Below are positions 27,027 to 35,826 of a DNA stretch of 64,000 nt, piece after piece. Each line of letters opens with the position of its first letter. The first letter of the stretch is position 1. The stretch comes from Legionella gresilensis. Lineage in GTDB: Bacteria > Pseudomonadota > Gammaproteobacteria > Legionellales > Legionellaceae. The notes under the pieces were generated by a model. That model was not told the DNA's origin. It did no database searches and saw nothing but the letters and a program-made list of their open reading frames with translations. A program made the translations under genes and the position numbers. The stretch lies in NCBI RefSeq assembly GCF_900639865.1, contig NZ_CAAAHX010000003.1, positions 124,001 through 188,000 of the forward strand. The letters run 5' to 3'.

Positions 27027-28880
27027 ATGCGCCTAAATCAACGTGTTAAAAATGAGCAAGCTGAATTTAATATTCATTGCTCTCGTTTAAATTTATTGAT
27101 TGCAATTATCATTTGCTGTTCAGCCTTAATTGTTGCCAGACTTGGGTACCTACAATTAGCTCAATATAAACAATATAAGACTCTCTCTTTAAAAAACCAG
27201 ATGAGTATTATTCCCATAGCACCGCCAAGAGGTATTATCCTAGATAGAGAAGGTGTAATTCTTGCTGAAAATGTCCCTGTTTATGTATTAGAAGTTATTC
27301 CAGAACATGTAAAGAACTTAAAAAAGACACTTGAAGATTTAAGAAAACTCCTTCCTTCAATAAGTGATGAGGATATTGACAATTTCAATCGTACTCGTCG
27401 GCAGAATCGCTCATTTGTTCCTATTCCCTTAAAACTTAAATTAAATCAAGAAGAAGTTGCCACTTTTGCTTCCCACCAACATCAATTTACTGGGATAAAT
27501 ATTAAGGCACGTTTAATGCGTTATTATCCGCTAGGTGAAATAACGGCACATCTTTTAGGCTATGTTGGTAGAATTAATGTGCAAGAATTGCGCGAAGTAA
27601 ACCCAACTAATTATCGAGCAACAAATTTTATTGGCAAAGCAGGCATTGAAAAATTTTATGAAAAACTTTTACATGGTCAAGTCGGGTATCAATTAGTTGA
27701 AACCGATGTTAGCGGCCGAACAATTAGAGTGCTAGATAAACAAAATCCCGTCTCCGGTGAGAAGCTTTATTTAACCCTTGATTCGCGCCTGCAAAAGGTT
27801 GCTTATGAAGCTTTAAAAGACAAGCGAGGCGCTGTAGTTGCCATAAGTACTCGTAATGGTGATATTTTGACAATGGCAAGTTCACCAAGCTATGATCCTA
27901 ATCTGTTTGTTAACGGCATCAATCTTAACGACTATCAAAAATTAGCTACTGCTAAAGATAGACCATTATATAATCGTGCTGTACGAGGATTATATCCACC
28001 GGCATCAACCGTAAAACCTTTTATCGCTTTAGCTGGATTAGAGAAAGGGGCCGTTGATACGAATTATCGTGTATTTGACCCAGGCTGGTTTAAATTACCT
28101 GGCGTTAGTCATGAATATCGTGACTGGAAAAAAACAGGCCATGGCATGATTAACCTCGCTAGAGCTATTACTGTTTCTTGTGATACTTATTTTTACCAAC
28201 TAGGTCATAAAATAGGAATTCGAACGTTAGAAGATATGTTGCATAAATTTGGTTTTGGCCAGCTTAGTAATGTCGATTTAAATGAAGAGGCACCTGGCAT
28301 TGTACCAAATGCTCACTGGAAACGGCGCAGTAAAGGGGTGCCTTGGTTTCCAGGTGATACATTGATTACCGCAATAGGCCAAGGCTTTATGCTTGCTTCA
28401 CCACTGCAATTAGCCAATGCAACCGCTGCTTTAAGTCAAAAAGGCCGTCGTTATCGACCCCATTTATTACAAAAATCAATTCAAAGTGATCGAGATGAAG
28501 TGCATCCCTTTAAACCAGTTGAAGAATACCCGATAAAACTAAGGGATGAAAATTATTGGACAATTGTTGCTGAAGCAATGCGGGCAGTCATCAAAAGCGA
28601 AGAAGGAACTGGTTATCGTTTTGGACGAACAGCACCTTATTCTGTAGCTGGTAAAACAGGCACAGCGCAAGTATTTAGCGGTCGACAATATGAGAAAAAA
28701 CGCTATGAAGACATTCCTGAATTCCTAAGAGATCATTCTTTATTTATTGCTTTTGCACCCATTGAAAAACCCGAAATTGCTATTGCAGTCTTAGTAGAAA
28801 ATGATTTTGCTGCATCAAATGTTGCTCGCAAGGTTCTTGATGCCTACTTTCAGTTTAAACAGAATGAGGCCAGCGCATGA
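27027..28880 (+). CDS. mrdA: Penicillin-binding protein 2 (elongasome transpeptidase)
   Basis: A 617-residue class B penicillin-binding protein that crosslinks peptidoglycan during cell elongation, partnered by RodA. One N-terminal membrane helix (~residues 22-44) is followed by a dimerisation domain with GIILDREGVILAENVPVY, then the transpeptidase domain: SxxK at S327-K330 (PASTVKPF), SxD-type second motif at S384-C385-D386, and KTG at K543-G545 (AGKTGTAQ). The gene overlaps rodA by four bases (ATGA). It is the target of mecillinam in E. coli. Confidence 0.95.
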   Translation: MRLNQRVKNEQAEFNIHCSRLNLLIAIIICCSALIVARLGYLQLAQYKQYKTLSLKNQMSIIPIAPPRGIILDREGVILAENVPVYVLEVIPEHVKNLKKTLEDLRKLLPSISDEDIDNFNRTRRQNRSFVPIPLKLKLNQEEVATFASHQHQFTGINIKARLMRYYPLGEITAHLLGYVGRINVQELREVNPTNYRATNFIGKAGIEKFYEKLLHGQVGYQLVETDVSGRTIRVLDKQNPVSGEKLYLTLDSRLQKVAYEALKDKRGAVVAISTRNGDILTMASSPSYDPNLFVNGINLNDYQKLATAKDRPLYNRAVRGLYPPASTVKPFIALAGLEKGAVDTNYRVFDPGWFKLPGVSHEYRDWKKTGHGMINLARAITVSCDTYFYQLGHKIGIRTLEDMLHKFGFGQLSNVDLNEEAPGIVPNAHWKRRSKGVPWFPGDTLITAIGQGFMLASPLQLANATAALSQKGRRYRPHLLQKSIQSDRDEVHPFKPVEEYPIKLRDENYWTIVAEAMRAVIKSEEGTGYRFGRTAPYSVAGKTGTAQVFSGRQYEKKRYEDIPEFLRDHSLFIAFAPIEKPEIAIAVLVENDFAASNVARKVLDAYFQFKQNEASA

Positions 28881-29995
28881 AAAATTATCACTCGCGCCCA
28901 GTTTATAGATTTACTGTTAAATCCTTCCATGTTGATTGGCCCTTATTGGGTTTGTTAATCACCCTAATGGCTTTTGGCATGCTTATTTTATATAGTGCAT
29001 CCAATGAAAATACCAATATGATTATTCGTCAGGCTATACGTTTAGCTTTCGCTGTTAGTATCATGTTTGTATTTGCTGCAATTCCGCCTCATAAATATAA
29101 AATTTGGACCCCTTGGCTTTATGGGATAGGTCTTGCCTTACTCATTGCAGTTATGATCATGGGTAAAATTGGTAAAGGTGCACAGCGTTGGCTCGATTTA
29201 GGTTTATTTCGCTTTCAACCTTCAGAAATTATGAAATTAGCAGTTCCTTTAATGGCAGCCTGGTATCTAGATCGAAAACCAACACCTATTGATTTAAGAA
29301 CAGCTGGAATTGTGAGTATCATTATTTTTATGCCAGCACTTCTAATTGCTAAACAACCTGATCTAGGCACGGCAATTATGGTTACCTCAGCTGGTTTAAG
29401 TGCTATTTTTTTAGCCGGTATCTCTGTACGTGTTATTTTAGCAGTAGGATTAATCGCTAGCCTTTTCGCTCCTCTTTTATGGCATGTTATGCATGACTAT
29501 CAAAAGCAACGTATTATAACCTTACTGAATCCAGAACAAGATCCCTTAGGATCTGGCTATCATATCATTCAGTCTAAAATCGCTATTGGTTCAGGAGGTG
29601 CTTTTGGCAAAGGTTGGCTACAAGGTTCTCAATCACATTTAAATTTTTTACCAGAACATGCGACTGATTTTATCTTTGCGGTAAGCGGAGAAGAATTTGG
29701 CTTTGTAGGTAGCATTATTTTAATTATCCTTTTTATTCTCATCTCTTTACGCGGATTGCAGATTGCAAATCAAGCGCAAACTAGCTTTGCACGTTTACTA
29801 ACAGCTAGCCTTTCTATGACATTTTTTCTCTCAGCTTTCGTCAATATTGGCATGGTTATGGGCATTTTACCTGTAGTTGGTATTCCTTTACCTCTAGTTA
29901 GCTATGGTGGCACTGCTATGGTTACTTTTTTAGCTAGCTTTGGCATTTTAATGTCTGTTAGTTCACATCGAATTTTATTTAATGCCTATCGTTAG
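28877..29995 (+). CDS. rodA: Peptidoglycan glycosyltransferase RodA
   Basis: A 372-residue SEDS-family inner-membrane polymerase that polymerises lipid II during elongation with PBP2. About ten membrane segments; family motifs include [32 protein letters not shown] and the C-terminal [20 protein letters not shown]. Start overlaps mrdA's stop, so the two are translationally coupled, matching their function as one complex. Its last four bases overlap the end of the convergent rnhB. Confidence 0.95.
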   Translation: MKNYHSRPVYRFTVKSFHVDWPLLGLLITLMAFGMLILYSASNENTNMIIRQAIRLAFAVSIMFVFAAIPPHKYKIWTPWLYGIGLALLIAVMIMGKIGKGAQRWLDLGLFRFQPSEIMKLAVPLMAAWYLDRKPTPIDLRTAGIVSIIIFMPALLIAKQPDLGTAIMVTSAGLSAIFLAGISVRVILAVGLIASLFAPLLWHVMHDYQKQRIITLLNPEQDPLGSGYHIIQSKIAIGSGGAFGKGWLQGSQSHLNFLPEHATDFIFAVSGEEFGFVGSIILIILFILISLRGLQIANQAQTSFARLLTASLSMTFFLSAFVNIGMVMGILPVVGIPLPLVSYGGTAMVTFLASFGILMSVSSHRILFNAYR

Positions 29996-30606
29996 GCAGA
30001 AACAGTCTCTGCTAGAGTTTCTAGGCTTTCAACTTGATTAGCTTGTAAAGCCAATAGTTTAGCAACGGGGCCATAACCCTTGCGATGAATCGCGCAAGGG
30101 CCTAGCCTTTGTAAAGCGTCTAAATGTTTAGCAGTAGAATAGCCTTTATGAATAGAGAACTCATACCCAGGATAAAGTTTCTCCATCTCTTCCATTTCAC
30201 TATCTCTAGCCACTTTAGCAAGTATTGAGGCAGCACTAATCTCAGCAACAAGCAAATCGCCTTTTATAATAGCTTCGCAAGAAATGTCTATATTGGGCAC
30301 ATATAAACCGTCTATTTTAATATGATGCGGCCGTAAAGGTAAATTTTCAATCGCACGGCGCATGGCTAATAAGGTAGCATGATGAATGTTAAACCGTTCT
30401 ATTTCAGCAACATCTGCTCTTCCATAGGCAAAAGCTAATGATTTAGCTTGAATTTCAAGTGCAAGTTGACTGCGTTTGATAGGTGTGAGTTTTTTAGAGT
30501 CGGTAAGACCTTCAATAGGCTCTTCTAATATGACAGCAGCAGTCACTACAGGGCCTGCTAAAGGGCCACGGCCTGCTTCATCTACACCTGCGATATACTT
30601 AATCAT
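29992..30606 (-). CDS. rnhB: Ribonuclease HII
   Basis: A 204-residue type 2 RNase H that removes single ribonucleotides from DNA and RNA-DNA hybrids. Signature [20 protein letters not shown] carries the catalytic Asp-Glu pair; a third acidic residue is in [10 protein letters not shown], and [14 protein letters not shown] and the [10 protein letters not shown] end are typical. In E. coli rnhB follows lpxB; here it sits convergent with rodA and back-to-back with the gnnA-lpxB pair, a rearranged form of the same neighbourhood. Confidence 0.95.
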   Translation of the reverse strand: MIKYIAGVDEAGRGPLAGPVVTAAVILEEPIEGLTDSKKLTPIKRSQLALEIQAKSLAFAYGRADVAEIERFNIHHATLLAMRRAIENLPLRPHHIKIDGLYVPNIDISCEAIIKGDLLVAEISAASILAKVARDSEMEEMEKLYPGYEFSIHKGYSTAKHLDALQRLGPCAIHRKGYGPVAKLLALQANQVESLETLAETVSA

Positions 30607-30736
30607 TTAATTCCTTACCCGCAGAACTATTTTAATTTTTATTTGCTGCATACTAAAACAGCTGAAATAACTTTTCAAATTGATTTATCAGTTGAGAAAT
30701 GCGATCATGCGCTTACATAACTCAACTCCAATCTTC

Positions 30737-31705
30737 ATGAACGTGTTAAAATGTGCTGTTATTGGTGTCGGCTATCTAGGCCGTTTTCACGCCCAAAAAT
30801 ATAAAACTTTACCTAACGTGGCCCTAGTTGCGGTTTGCGATATTAATCAAACTGTTTGCGACCAGGTAGCACAAGAATTTAATGTCGTCCCTTATTATGA
30901 TTATAAAGAATTATTTGGAAAAGTGGACGCCATTAGTATTGCGACAACTACTAACCAGCATTTTGAAATTGCTAAAGAATGCTTAGCGCATGGCATTCAT
31001 GTACTTATTGAAAAGCCAATTACCGAAACTGTTGAACAGGCCGATGAATTGATTACATTAGCTAAAAAACATGGAGTAAAGCTACAAGTTGGGCATCTAG
31101 AGCGTTTTAATTCAGCACGTTTAGCCTTAGAAGAGCACTTAGATAAACCTCTTTTTATTGAGTCACAACGCTTAGCGCCTTTTAATCCTCGCGGTACAGA
31201 TGTTAATGTTATTTTAGATTTAATGATTCATGATATTGATATTATTCAAACGATTGTCCACAGCCCCATTGTAAAAATAGATGCACAAGGCACGCCTATT
31301 CTGTCTTCGTCTATTGATATTGCCAATGCACGCATTCGTTTTAAGAATAATTGTGTTGCAAATATTACAGCAAGTCGCATCAGTTTTAAAACGGAACGTA
31401 AAACACGTATCTTCCAGCCTAATTCTTATATTTCAATTGACTACCATAACAAACAATTTGCTGTTTTTTGTAAAGGACAAGGAGAAATGTTTCCAGGTAT
31501 TCCTGAAATCACTCGTCACCAATCTGTTTTTGAAAAGGGTGATGCCCTTTTAGAAGAGATTAAAGCCTTTATCCAGTGTATTGAAACAGATAGCATACCT
31601 TTAGTTACAGGCCAAGAAGGACGTAATGCACTGGCAACAGCTCAAAAGATAACAGCTCTCATCAATACAGATTTAGTATCTCGGCTCGCTGATACCTATG
31701 CCTAA
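30737..31705 (+). CDS. gnnA: Gfo/Idh/MocA oxidoreductase, GnnA-like
   Basis: A 322-residue NAD(P)-dependent sugar oxidoreductase. I chose the ATG at 30737 (MNVLKCAVIGVGYLGRFHAQ), which puts the Rossmann GxGxxG right at the N-terminus; a 19-residue longer form from 30680 lacks family support. EKPITETVEQAD carries the family's Glu-Lys-Pro. It overlaps lpxB by eight bases. In Acidithiobacillus and Legionella, GnnA oxidises UDP-GlcNAc at C3 so that GnnB can aminate it, giving the diamino sugar of amide-linked lipid A; the junction with lpxB strongly suggests this role here. gnnB is not in the window. The gene symbol is inferred from context. Confidence 0.72.
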   Translation: MNVLKCAVIGVGYLGRFHAQKYKTLPNVALVAVCDINQTVCDQVAQEFNVVPYYDYKELFGKVDAISIATTTNQHFEIAKECLAHGIHVLIEKPITETVEQADELITLAKKHGVKLQVGHLERFNSARLALEEHLDKPLFIESQRLAPFNPRGTDVNVILDLMIHDIDIIQTIVHSPIVKIDAQGTPILSSSIDIANARIRFKNNCVANITASRISFKTERKTRIFQPNSYISIDYHNKQFAVFCKGQGEMFPGIPEITRHQSVFEKGDALLEEIKAFIQCIETDSIPLVTGQEGRNALATAQKITALINTDLVSRLADTYA

Positions 31706-32840
31706 ACATATCGCTATTATTGCGGGTGAAGAATCAGGTGATCATCATTCAGCGGACTTAGTTAAAGAATTACTATTTCATGACCCCTCATTACAATTTA
31801 GTGGTATGGGGGGCAAACACATGCAAGAAGCTGGAGTTAACATCGTTGCTAATTTAGCCCAGTTCGGTGTGATAGGCATCACGGCAGTTATTCGGCATGC
31901 TTTTGTTATTAAAAAAACCTTTAGTATTATCAAAAAACATTTAAAAGAGACTAAACCGGATTTAGTTATTCTTGTTGATTGTCCAGGATTTAATATTCCT
32001 CTTGCCAAATTTGCTAAACATAAATTGGGACTACGAATTATCTATTATATAAGCCCGCAAATATGGGCATGGAAAGCTAACCGTATTCATACGCTTAAAG
32101 CCTGTGTCGATCATATGGTTGTCATTTTTCCTTTTGAAAAAGAAATTTATCAAAACGCAGGCATTCCGGTGTCCTTTGTTGGCCATCCATTAGTAAAACG
32201 TATAAAGCCATCCAAAGAGATTGAAGAGATATATCAATGTCTTGAACTGCCAAAAAACAAAAGATTAATTGCTTTATTGCCAGGAAGTCGCCGTAGTGAG
32301 ATTGAAAAACATCTACCTGTTTTGGTAAAAACTGCTGAAAACCTAGCTTTAACTCATCAAAACTTACACTTTGTTATTCCTATTGCTCAAACTCTTAATC
32401 CCCAATTAATTAAAGATTTCTTTAAAAATAGCTCTATAAAAATTAGTTTTATTAATGGGCAAGCCATTGATGTTCTCGCTTGTAGTCATTATGTGGTAGT
32501 TGCCTCGGGAACAGCTTCCCTAGAATGTGCACTTATGGAAAAACCAATGTGTATCATTTATAAAGGGTCTTTCTTAAGTTATTTAATTGCTGCTAAAGTA
32601 ATTAAAGTTAAATATCTGGGGCTTTGTAATCTTTTGCAAAATAAAATGATTGTACCTGAGCTTTTGCAATACGATTGTAATACTACTGAACTTACAAAAA
32701 CTTTAAATAATTTAATTTCTGATAATCTATTACAAAAAAAAATCACCACTCGTTTAGCTGCGCTAAAACAATCCTTATCTAGCGAACAAGCTGACTGCTC
32801 AATGGTTGATGTTGTTAAAAGGGAATTGTGTAAGGTTTAA
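31698..32840 (+). CDS. lpxB: Lipid-A-disaccharide synthase
   Basis: A 380-residue GT19 glycosyltransferase that joins lipid X and UDP-diacylglucosamine to make the lipid A disaccharide at the inner membrane. Landmarks are IAGEESGDHHSADLV, FSGMGGKHMQEAGV, YYISPQIWAWK, VGHPLVK, LLPGSRRSEIEKHLP and the nucleotide-binding ASGTASLECALMEKPM. Overlap with the gnnA-like gene suggests coupled translation. The last 26 bases overlap the convergent DUF2269 gene. Other lpx genes are not in the window. Confidence 0.95.
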   Translation: MPKHIAIIAGEESGDHHSADLVKELLFHDPSLQFSGMGGKHMQEAGVNIVANLAQFGVIGITAVIRHAFVIKKTFSIIKKHLKETKPDLVILVDCPGFNIPLAKFAKHKLGLRIIYYISPQIWAWKANRIHTLKACVDHMVVIFPFEKEIYQNAGIPVSFVGHPLVKRIKPSKEIEEIYQCLELPKNKRLIALLPGSRRSEIEKHLPVLVKTAENLALTHQNLHFVIPIAQTLNPQLIKDFFKNSSIKISFINGQAIDVLACSHYVVVASGTASLECALMEKPMCIIYKGSFLSYLIAAKVIKVKYLGLCNLLQNKMIVPELLQYDCNTTELTKTLNNLISDNLLQKKITTRLAALKQSLSSEQADCSMVDVVKRELCKV

Positions 32841-33291
32841 ATGTCATTAAATAAAAAATAATTAAAAAACTAATAAAAGCTGGCCAACCTAACATAAACC
32901 AATATTTAAAGTATTGGTAATATGCAGCTGGTAAAGGTGAATTTGTTTTTGCCGCATAGGAAGTAATATTGCGTATTTTAATTTGTAAGTAAACTACTAT
33001 AAGCCAACAAATTAATGCCAAAATATAAAATACTAAACTGACTAATATCCATAAAGAACTTAAGGGAAAACCAGCAATATAAACCATAGCAAGCCCAGTT
33101 ACTGGCTGGATAATTATTGTACTTCCTGTTGAAATCCAGTCAATAAGAACGACATATTCGTTAATAGCGCCCATGACAACAATATTTTTCTTTAAATGAC
33201 CATATAACATAATACAAGCTGTACCGATACCTGTACCAAACAGTAAAGTTGAGCTTAAAATATGTATATATTTTAACCATAAATAGAGCAT
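32815..33291 (-). CDS. DUF2269-like integral membrane protein
   Basis: A 158-residue membrane protein with four hydrophobic segments. The N-terminal LWLKYIHILSSTLLFGTGIG, with a histidine within the first helix, and STGSTIIIQPVTGLAMVYIAG match the DUF2269 pattern as I know it. Function unknown; the conserved intramembrane histidine is of the kind seen in haem-b membrane proteins. It is last in a four-gene minus-strand operon (35547 down to 32815) with gaps of 1, 2 and 15 bases. Confidence 0.75.
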   Translation of the reverse strand: MLYLWLKYIHILSSTLLFGTGIGTACIMLYGHLKKNIVVMGAINEYVVLIDWISTGSTIIIQPVTGLAMVYIAGFPLSSLWILVSLVFYILALICWLIVVYLQIKIRNITSYAAKTNSPLPAAYYQYFKYWFMLGWPAFISFLIIFYLMTFKPYTIPF

Positions 33292-33292
33292 A

Positions 33293-34582
33293 TCATTCCA
33301 TTAAATAAAGTATAATAATACTGATTAATACAGGTACGTTTTTAACAATAGAACCAAAAGGCTCTAGCCATAAATATGGAATTTTTAATGTAATAATAAT
33401 GGTATAGGCAGTCATTATCATTATTTGTATTAAACAATTTAGCTTAGTTTTGTAATTAAAAAGAAGACTAATACCGATGATACCATTAATAAGAGAAGCC
33501 AGATAAAGTAAAGTTGGTTGCCAATAACTATTTACGCCTACTTTTGCTAGAAGAAAATAAGAGCTTGCCTTTGGAAATAAAAAAGCACTAACAATTGCAC
33601 TTGCAAGCCACATAAAGGCCAAACTTAGGCGCAACATAGGTTTAATAAAAAATAACTTTGCATACCAACGATCAGAATTGGTGCTAGGCGTCTGATAAGC
33701 GCCTTCTATAAAATCCTTAGGCTTAATACCGGCTATCTGAATAAACTTTTTAGACTCCTCAAGCGTAGTAGTATTACCCTGTTCAAGCATAGTAATTGCA
33801 GGTGTATTAATAGTTGAAAAAGGCAGATAATCACCAACTTTCGCCCCAATTTTAATTAATTTTAGAGGAATAGATAAACAATAGCCGCGACTAATTTGCA
33901 ACCAATCCCTCAGCGTTAATAAAATTTCTTTCAATGTAACCGGCTTTGCAGATACGGCAGCTAAAATAACAGATTCTTTAATATTATCTGTAGTAAGATT
34001 GCTTACAGCTTTTGCTAAATCCTCTACATGAATCGGCTGAAATTGTTGTAAACCACTTCCGGCGACAGGTATCACTACAGGAAAAGCAGCTAAGGCTCGC
34101 ATAAGCGCCATACCACCCTCAGAGGCAGGGCCATAAATAAATGACGGCCTTAAAATTAATGCTGTAATATTAAGCGTGAGTAAATAATCTTCAATAGCTT
34201 TTTTACTCTTAGCATAATCTGATTGATACCCCTCAACGCCTAGTGCAGAGAGATGAATAATCTGCTTAATATTACTTTTTGTAGCTGCTGTAAATAAAGC
34301 TTTAGGCGTATCATAATGAATGGCCCACATGATTTTTGAATCATAATGATAAAAAATGCCGACACAGTTAATTACCATATCAATATCTTTAAGGCGCGGT
34401 AGCCAAGTTTCAATAGCGGTATCTTGGACGAAATCACAAGCAACTATTTTAACGTGTGGAAATAATTTTTCTGCATAGCGAATATCTCTTACTGCTGCAA
34501 CAACTTTGTGTCCTTGTTCAATCAGTTTTTTAGTAATCCATGCACCTGCGAAGCCAGATGCACCCGTAATTAAAATATTCAT
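33293..34582 (-). CDS. SDR-type epimerase/dehydrogenase fused to a DoxX-like membrane domain
   Basis: A 429-residue fusion. Residues 1-~290 are an atypical short-chain dehydrogenase (NmrA-like): nucleotide-binding ITGASGFAGAWI, HLSALG followed by YAKSKKAIEDYL (YxxxK), and LRPSFIYGP. Residues ~310-429 form four membrane helices of the DoxX-like type (LRLSLAFMWLASAIVSAFLF). Such fusions exist in other bacteria and are thought to link a soluble NAD(P) domain to the inner membrane; substrate unknown. It is translated almost end to end with its neighbours (gaps of 1 and 2 bases), implying that the four products work together. Confidence 0.82.
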   Translation of the reverse strand: MNILITGASGFAGAWITKKLIEQGHKVVAAVRDIRYAEKLFPHVKIVACDFVQDTAIETWLPRLKDIDMVINCVGIFYHYDSKIMWAIHYDTPKALFTAATKSNIKQIIHLSALGVEGYQSDYAKSKKAIEDYLLTLNITALILRPSFIYGPASEGGMALMRALAAFPVVIPVAGSGLQQFQPIHVEDLAKAVSNLTTDNIKESVILAAVSAKPVTLKEILLTLRDWLQISRGYCLSIPLKLIKIGAKVGDYLPFSTINTPAITMLEQGNTTTLEESKKFIQIAGIKPKDFIEGAYQTPSTNSDRWYAKLFFIKPMLRLSLAFMWLASAIVSAFLFPKASSYFLLAKVGVNSYWQPTLLYLASLINGIIGISLLFNYKTKLNCLIQIMIMTAYTIIITLKIPYLWLEPFGSIVKNVPVLISIIILYLME

Positions 34583-34584
34583 AT

Positions 34585-35190
34585 TTACTCTTTAATATGC
34601 TGCCTATTAGCAAATCCTCTGCTATATCCTAAATAGCCACCAAGACAACTAGCACTCGCACCTAGACCAAACATAATAAATGTAATAAGCGCATTAAGAA
34701 TAATAACTTTTTTATCTGCTTCAAGTGCAACGCTCATAGGTGCTTTTCCACTTAAAAATATTTCAGTTAACATAGGCGCATCATTAGTGATTTTAATAGC
34801 AACCAAGCTTGACGTGAAATTAGCATGAAAAACAGCAAACTGAATCATGTTAGTAATTAAAACGATTGTCATTATTAATAATAATGCCCAAGCTAAAAAT
34901 CCTATAAAGCAACCCCAAATCCGTTTTAAGGTTGGATAAGATAGCCTTCCAGCCAGCCATCCCGCCGAAAACATTGCAATAATTCCGGCAATACAAAAAC
35001 AGATAAATCCCCATAAAGAGAATTCAACTTTACCCGTTGAGCGTATTGTAAAACTCGCTATCCCTAGCGCAAGGGCAAACAAATTTAGAAGAAAATTAAG
35101 TCCCACGCCTACTATCGCTGCAGAAAAAATAGCAGACCAAGTAATATAAAAATTACTTTTAGGGTGTTTATTTATTATTGCTTCGGTCAT
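34585..35190 (-). CDS. Four-helix integral membrane protein, unknown (201 aa)
   Basis: Four clear hydrophobic segments: ~residues 18-48, 58-82, 90-118 and 165-195, with a ~45-residue soluble loop between the third and fourth. Small residues in the last helix (GLGASASCLGGYLGYSRG) suggest close helix packing. No family recognised. It is second in the four-gene operon, between the HG-repeat protein and the SDR-DoxX fusion. Confidence 0.75.
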   Translation of the reverse strand: MTEAIINKHPKSNFYITWSAIFSAAIVGVGLNFLLNLFALALGIASFTIRSTGKVEFSLWGFICFCIAGIIAMFSAGWLAGRLSYPTLKRIWGCFIGFLAWALLLIMTIVLITNMIQFAVFHANFTSSLVAIKITNDAPMLTEIFLSGKAPMSVALEADKKVIILNALITFIMFGLGASASCLGGYLGYSRGFANRQHIKE

Positions 35191-35205
35191 AAATGCCTAT
35201 CAAGT

Positions 35206-35547
35206 TTATGAAGCTGTAAATTGAAAAATGATTAAGCATATAAAAGCAATAATCGCAATTAACCCATGGCCTGCCACTAGAAATTTAGGCACAGGTTTAA
35301 GCATAATGTCACGCCAAACAATATAAAAGCCTCCAAGGGCAGCTAAAATAAACAAGATTAAACTAATTACTGGTGCAGAACGACTAGAAAAAAGATATAA
35401 AATAAGCAAGACAATACCGACTGCAGCTAAAGAACCATGAATCATGACGACTCCTTTAGGTGTAGCTTTGTCTTGAAAAATATAGGTAATTAAATATATT
35501 CCTAAAATTGCAGCTAAAATAAAAAATATAGTCGCAAAAATTAACAC
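35206..35547 (-). CDS. Small membrane protein with internal duplication (113 aa)
   Basis: Four hydrophobic segments in two similar halves. The second and fourth helices share the pattern KGVVMIHGSLAAVGIVLL and KFLVAGHGLIAIIAFICL, each with a histidine-glycine at the same place near the helix start. Two matched histidines in membrane helices can bind haem b, but this is inference. It is the first gene of the four-gene operon. An AGGAG site lies seven bases before the ATG. Confidence 0.75.
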   Translation of the reverse strand: MLIFATIFFILAAILGIYLITYIFQDKATPKGVVMIHGSLAAVGIVLLILYLFSSRSAPVISLILFILAALGGFYIVWRDIMLKPVPKFLVAGHGLIAIIAFICLIIFQFTAS

Positions 35548-35714
35548 GGTAAACTCCTTATTTAATTAGAGCTTAACGCAAAAGATCTTATAAATCCTTG
35601 TGTCAAACTCGATTTCTTTGTTCTGGATCCTATATAAATGATTCGCATTTTACATAATAAAGTTCGTTTAACGATATAAAAAGCCTTTATAGCCCCTCTT
35701 CTGTCATTCTATGC

Positions 35715-35805
35715 AGCTCTGTCGTCCCCGCGCAGGCGGGGATCCATTCATTAATTAGCACGGAGCTAAATTCGACCTAGCTCCCCGCCTACGCGGGGAT
35801 GACAT
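35715..35805. repeat. REP-like GC-rich palindrome pair
   Basis: Two copies of a CCCCGC-GCGGGG palindrome in inverted orientation: 35722-35744 (GTCCCCGCGCAGGCGGGGAT) and 35779-35803 (CTCCCCGCCTACGCGGGGAT). Each folds alone and they can pair with each other around an AT-rich centre. This is the typical shape of dispersed REP-type elements found in many proteobacteria (ATCCCCGCnnnnGCGGGGA). It lies between the four-gene membrane operon and the FAD-Rieske gene. Confidence 0.8.
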
Positions 35806-35826
35806 ATAGTTTATGTTGCACTCAAG

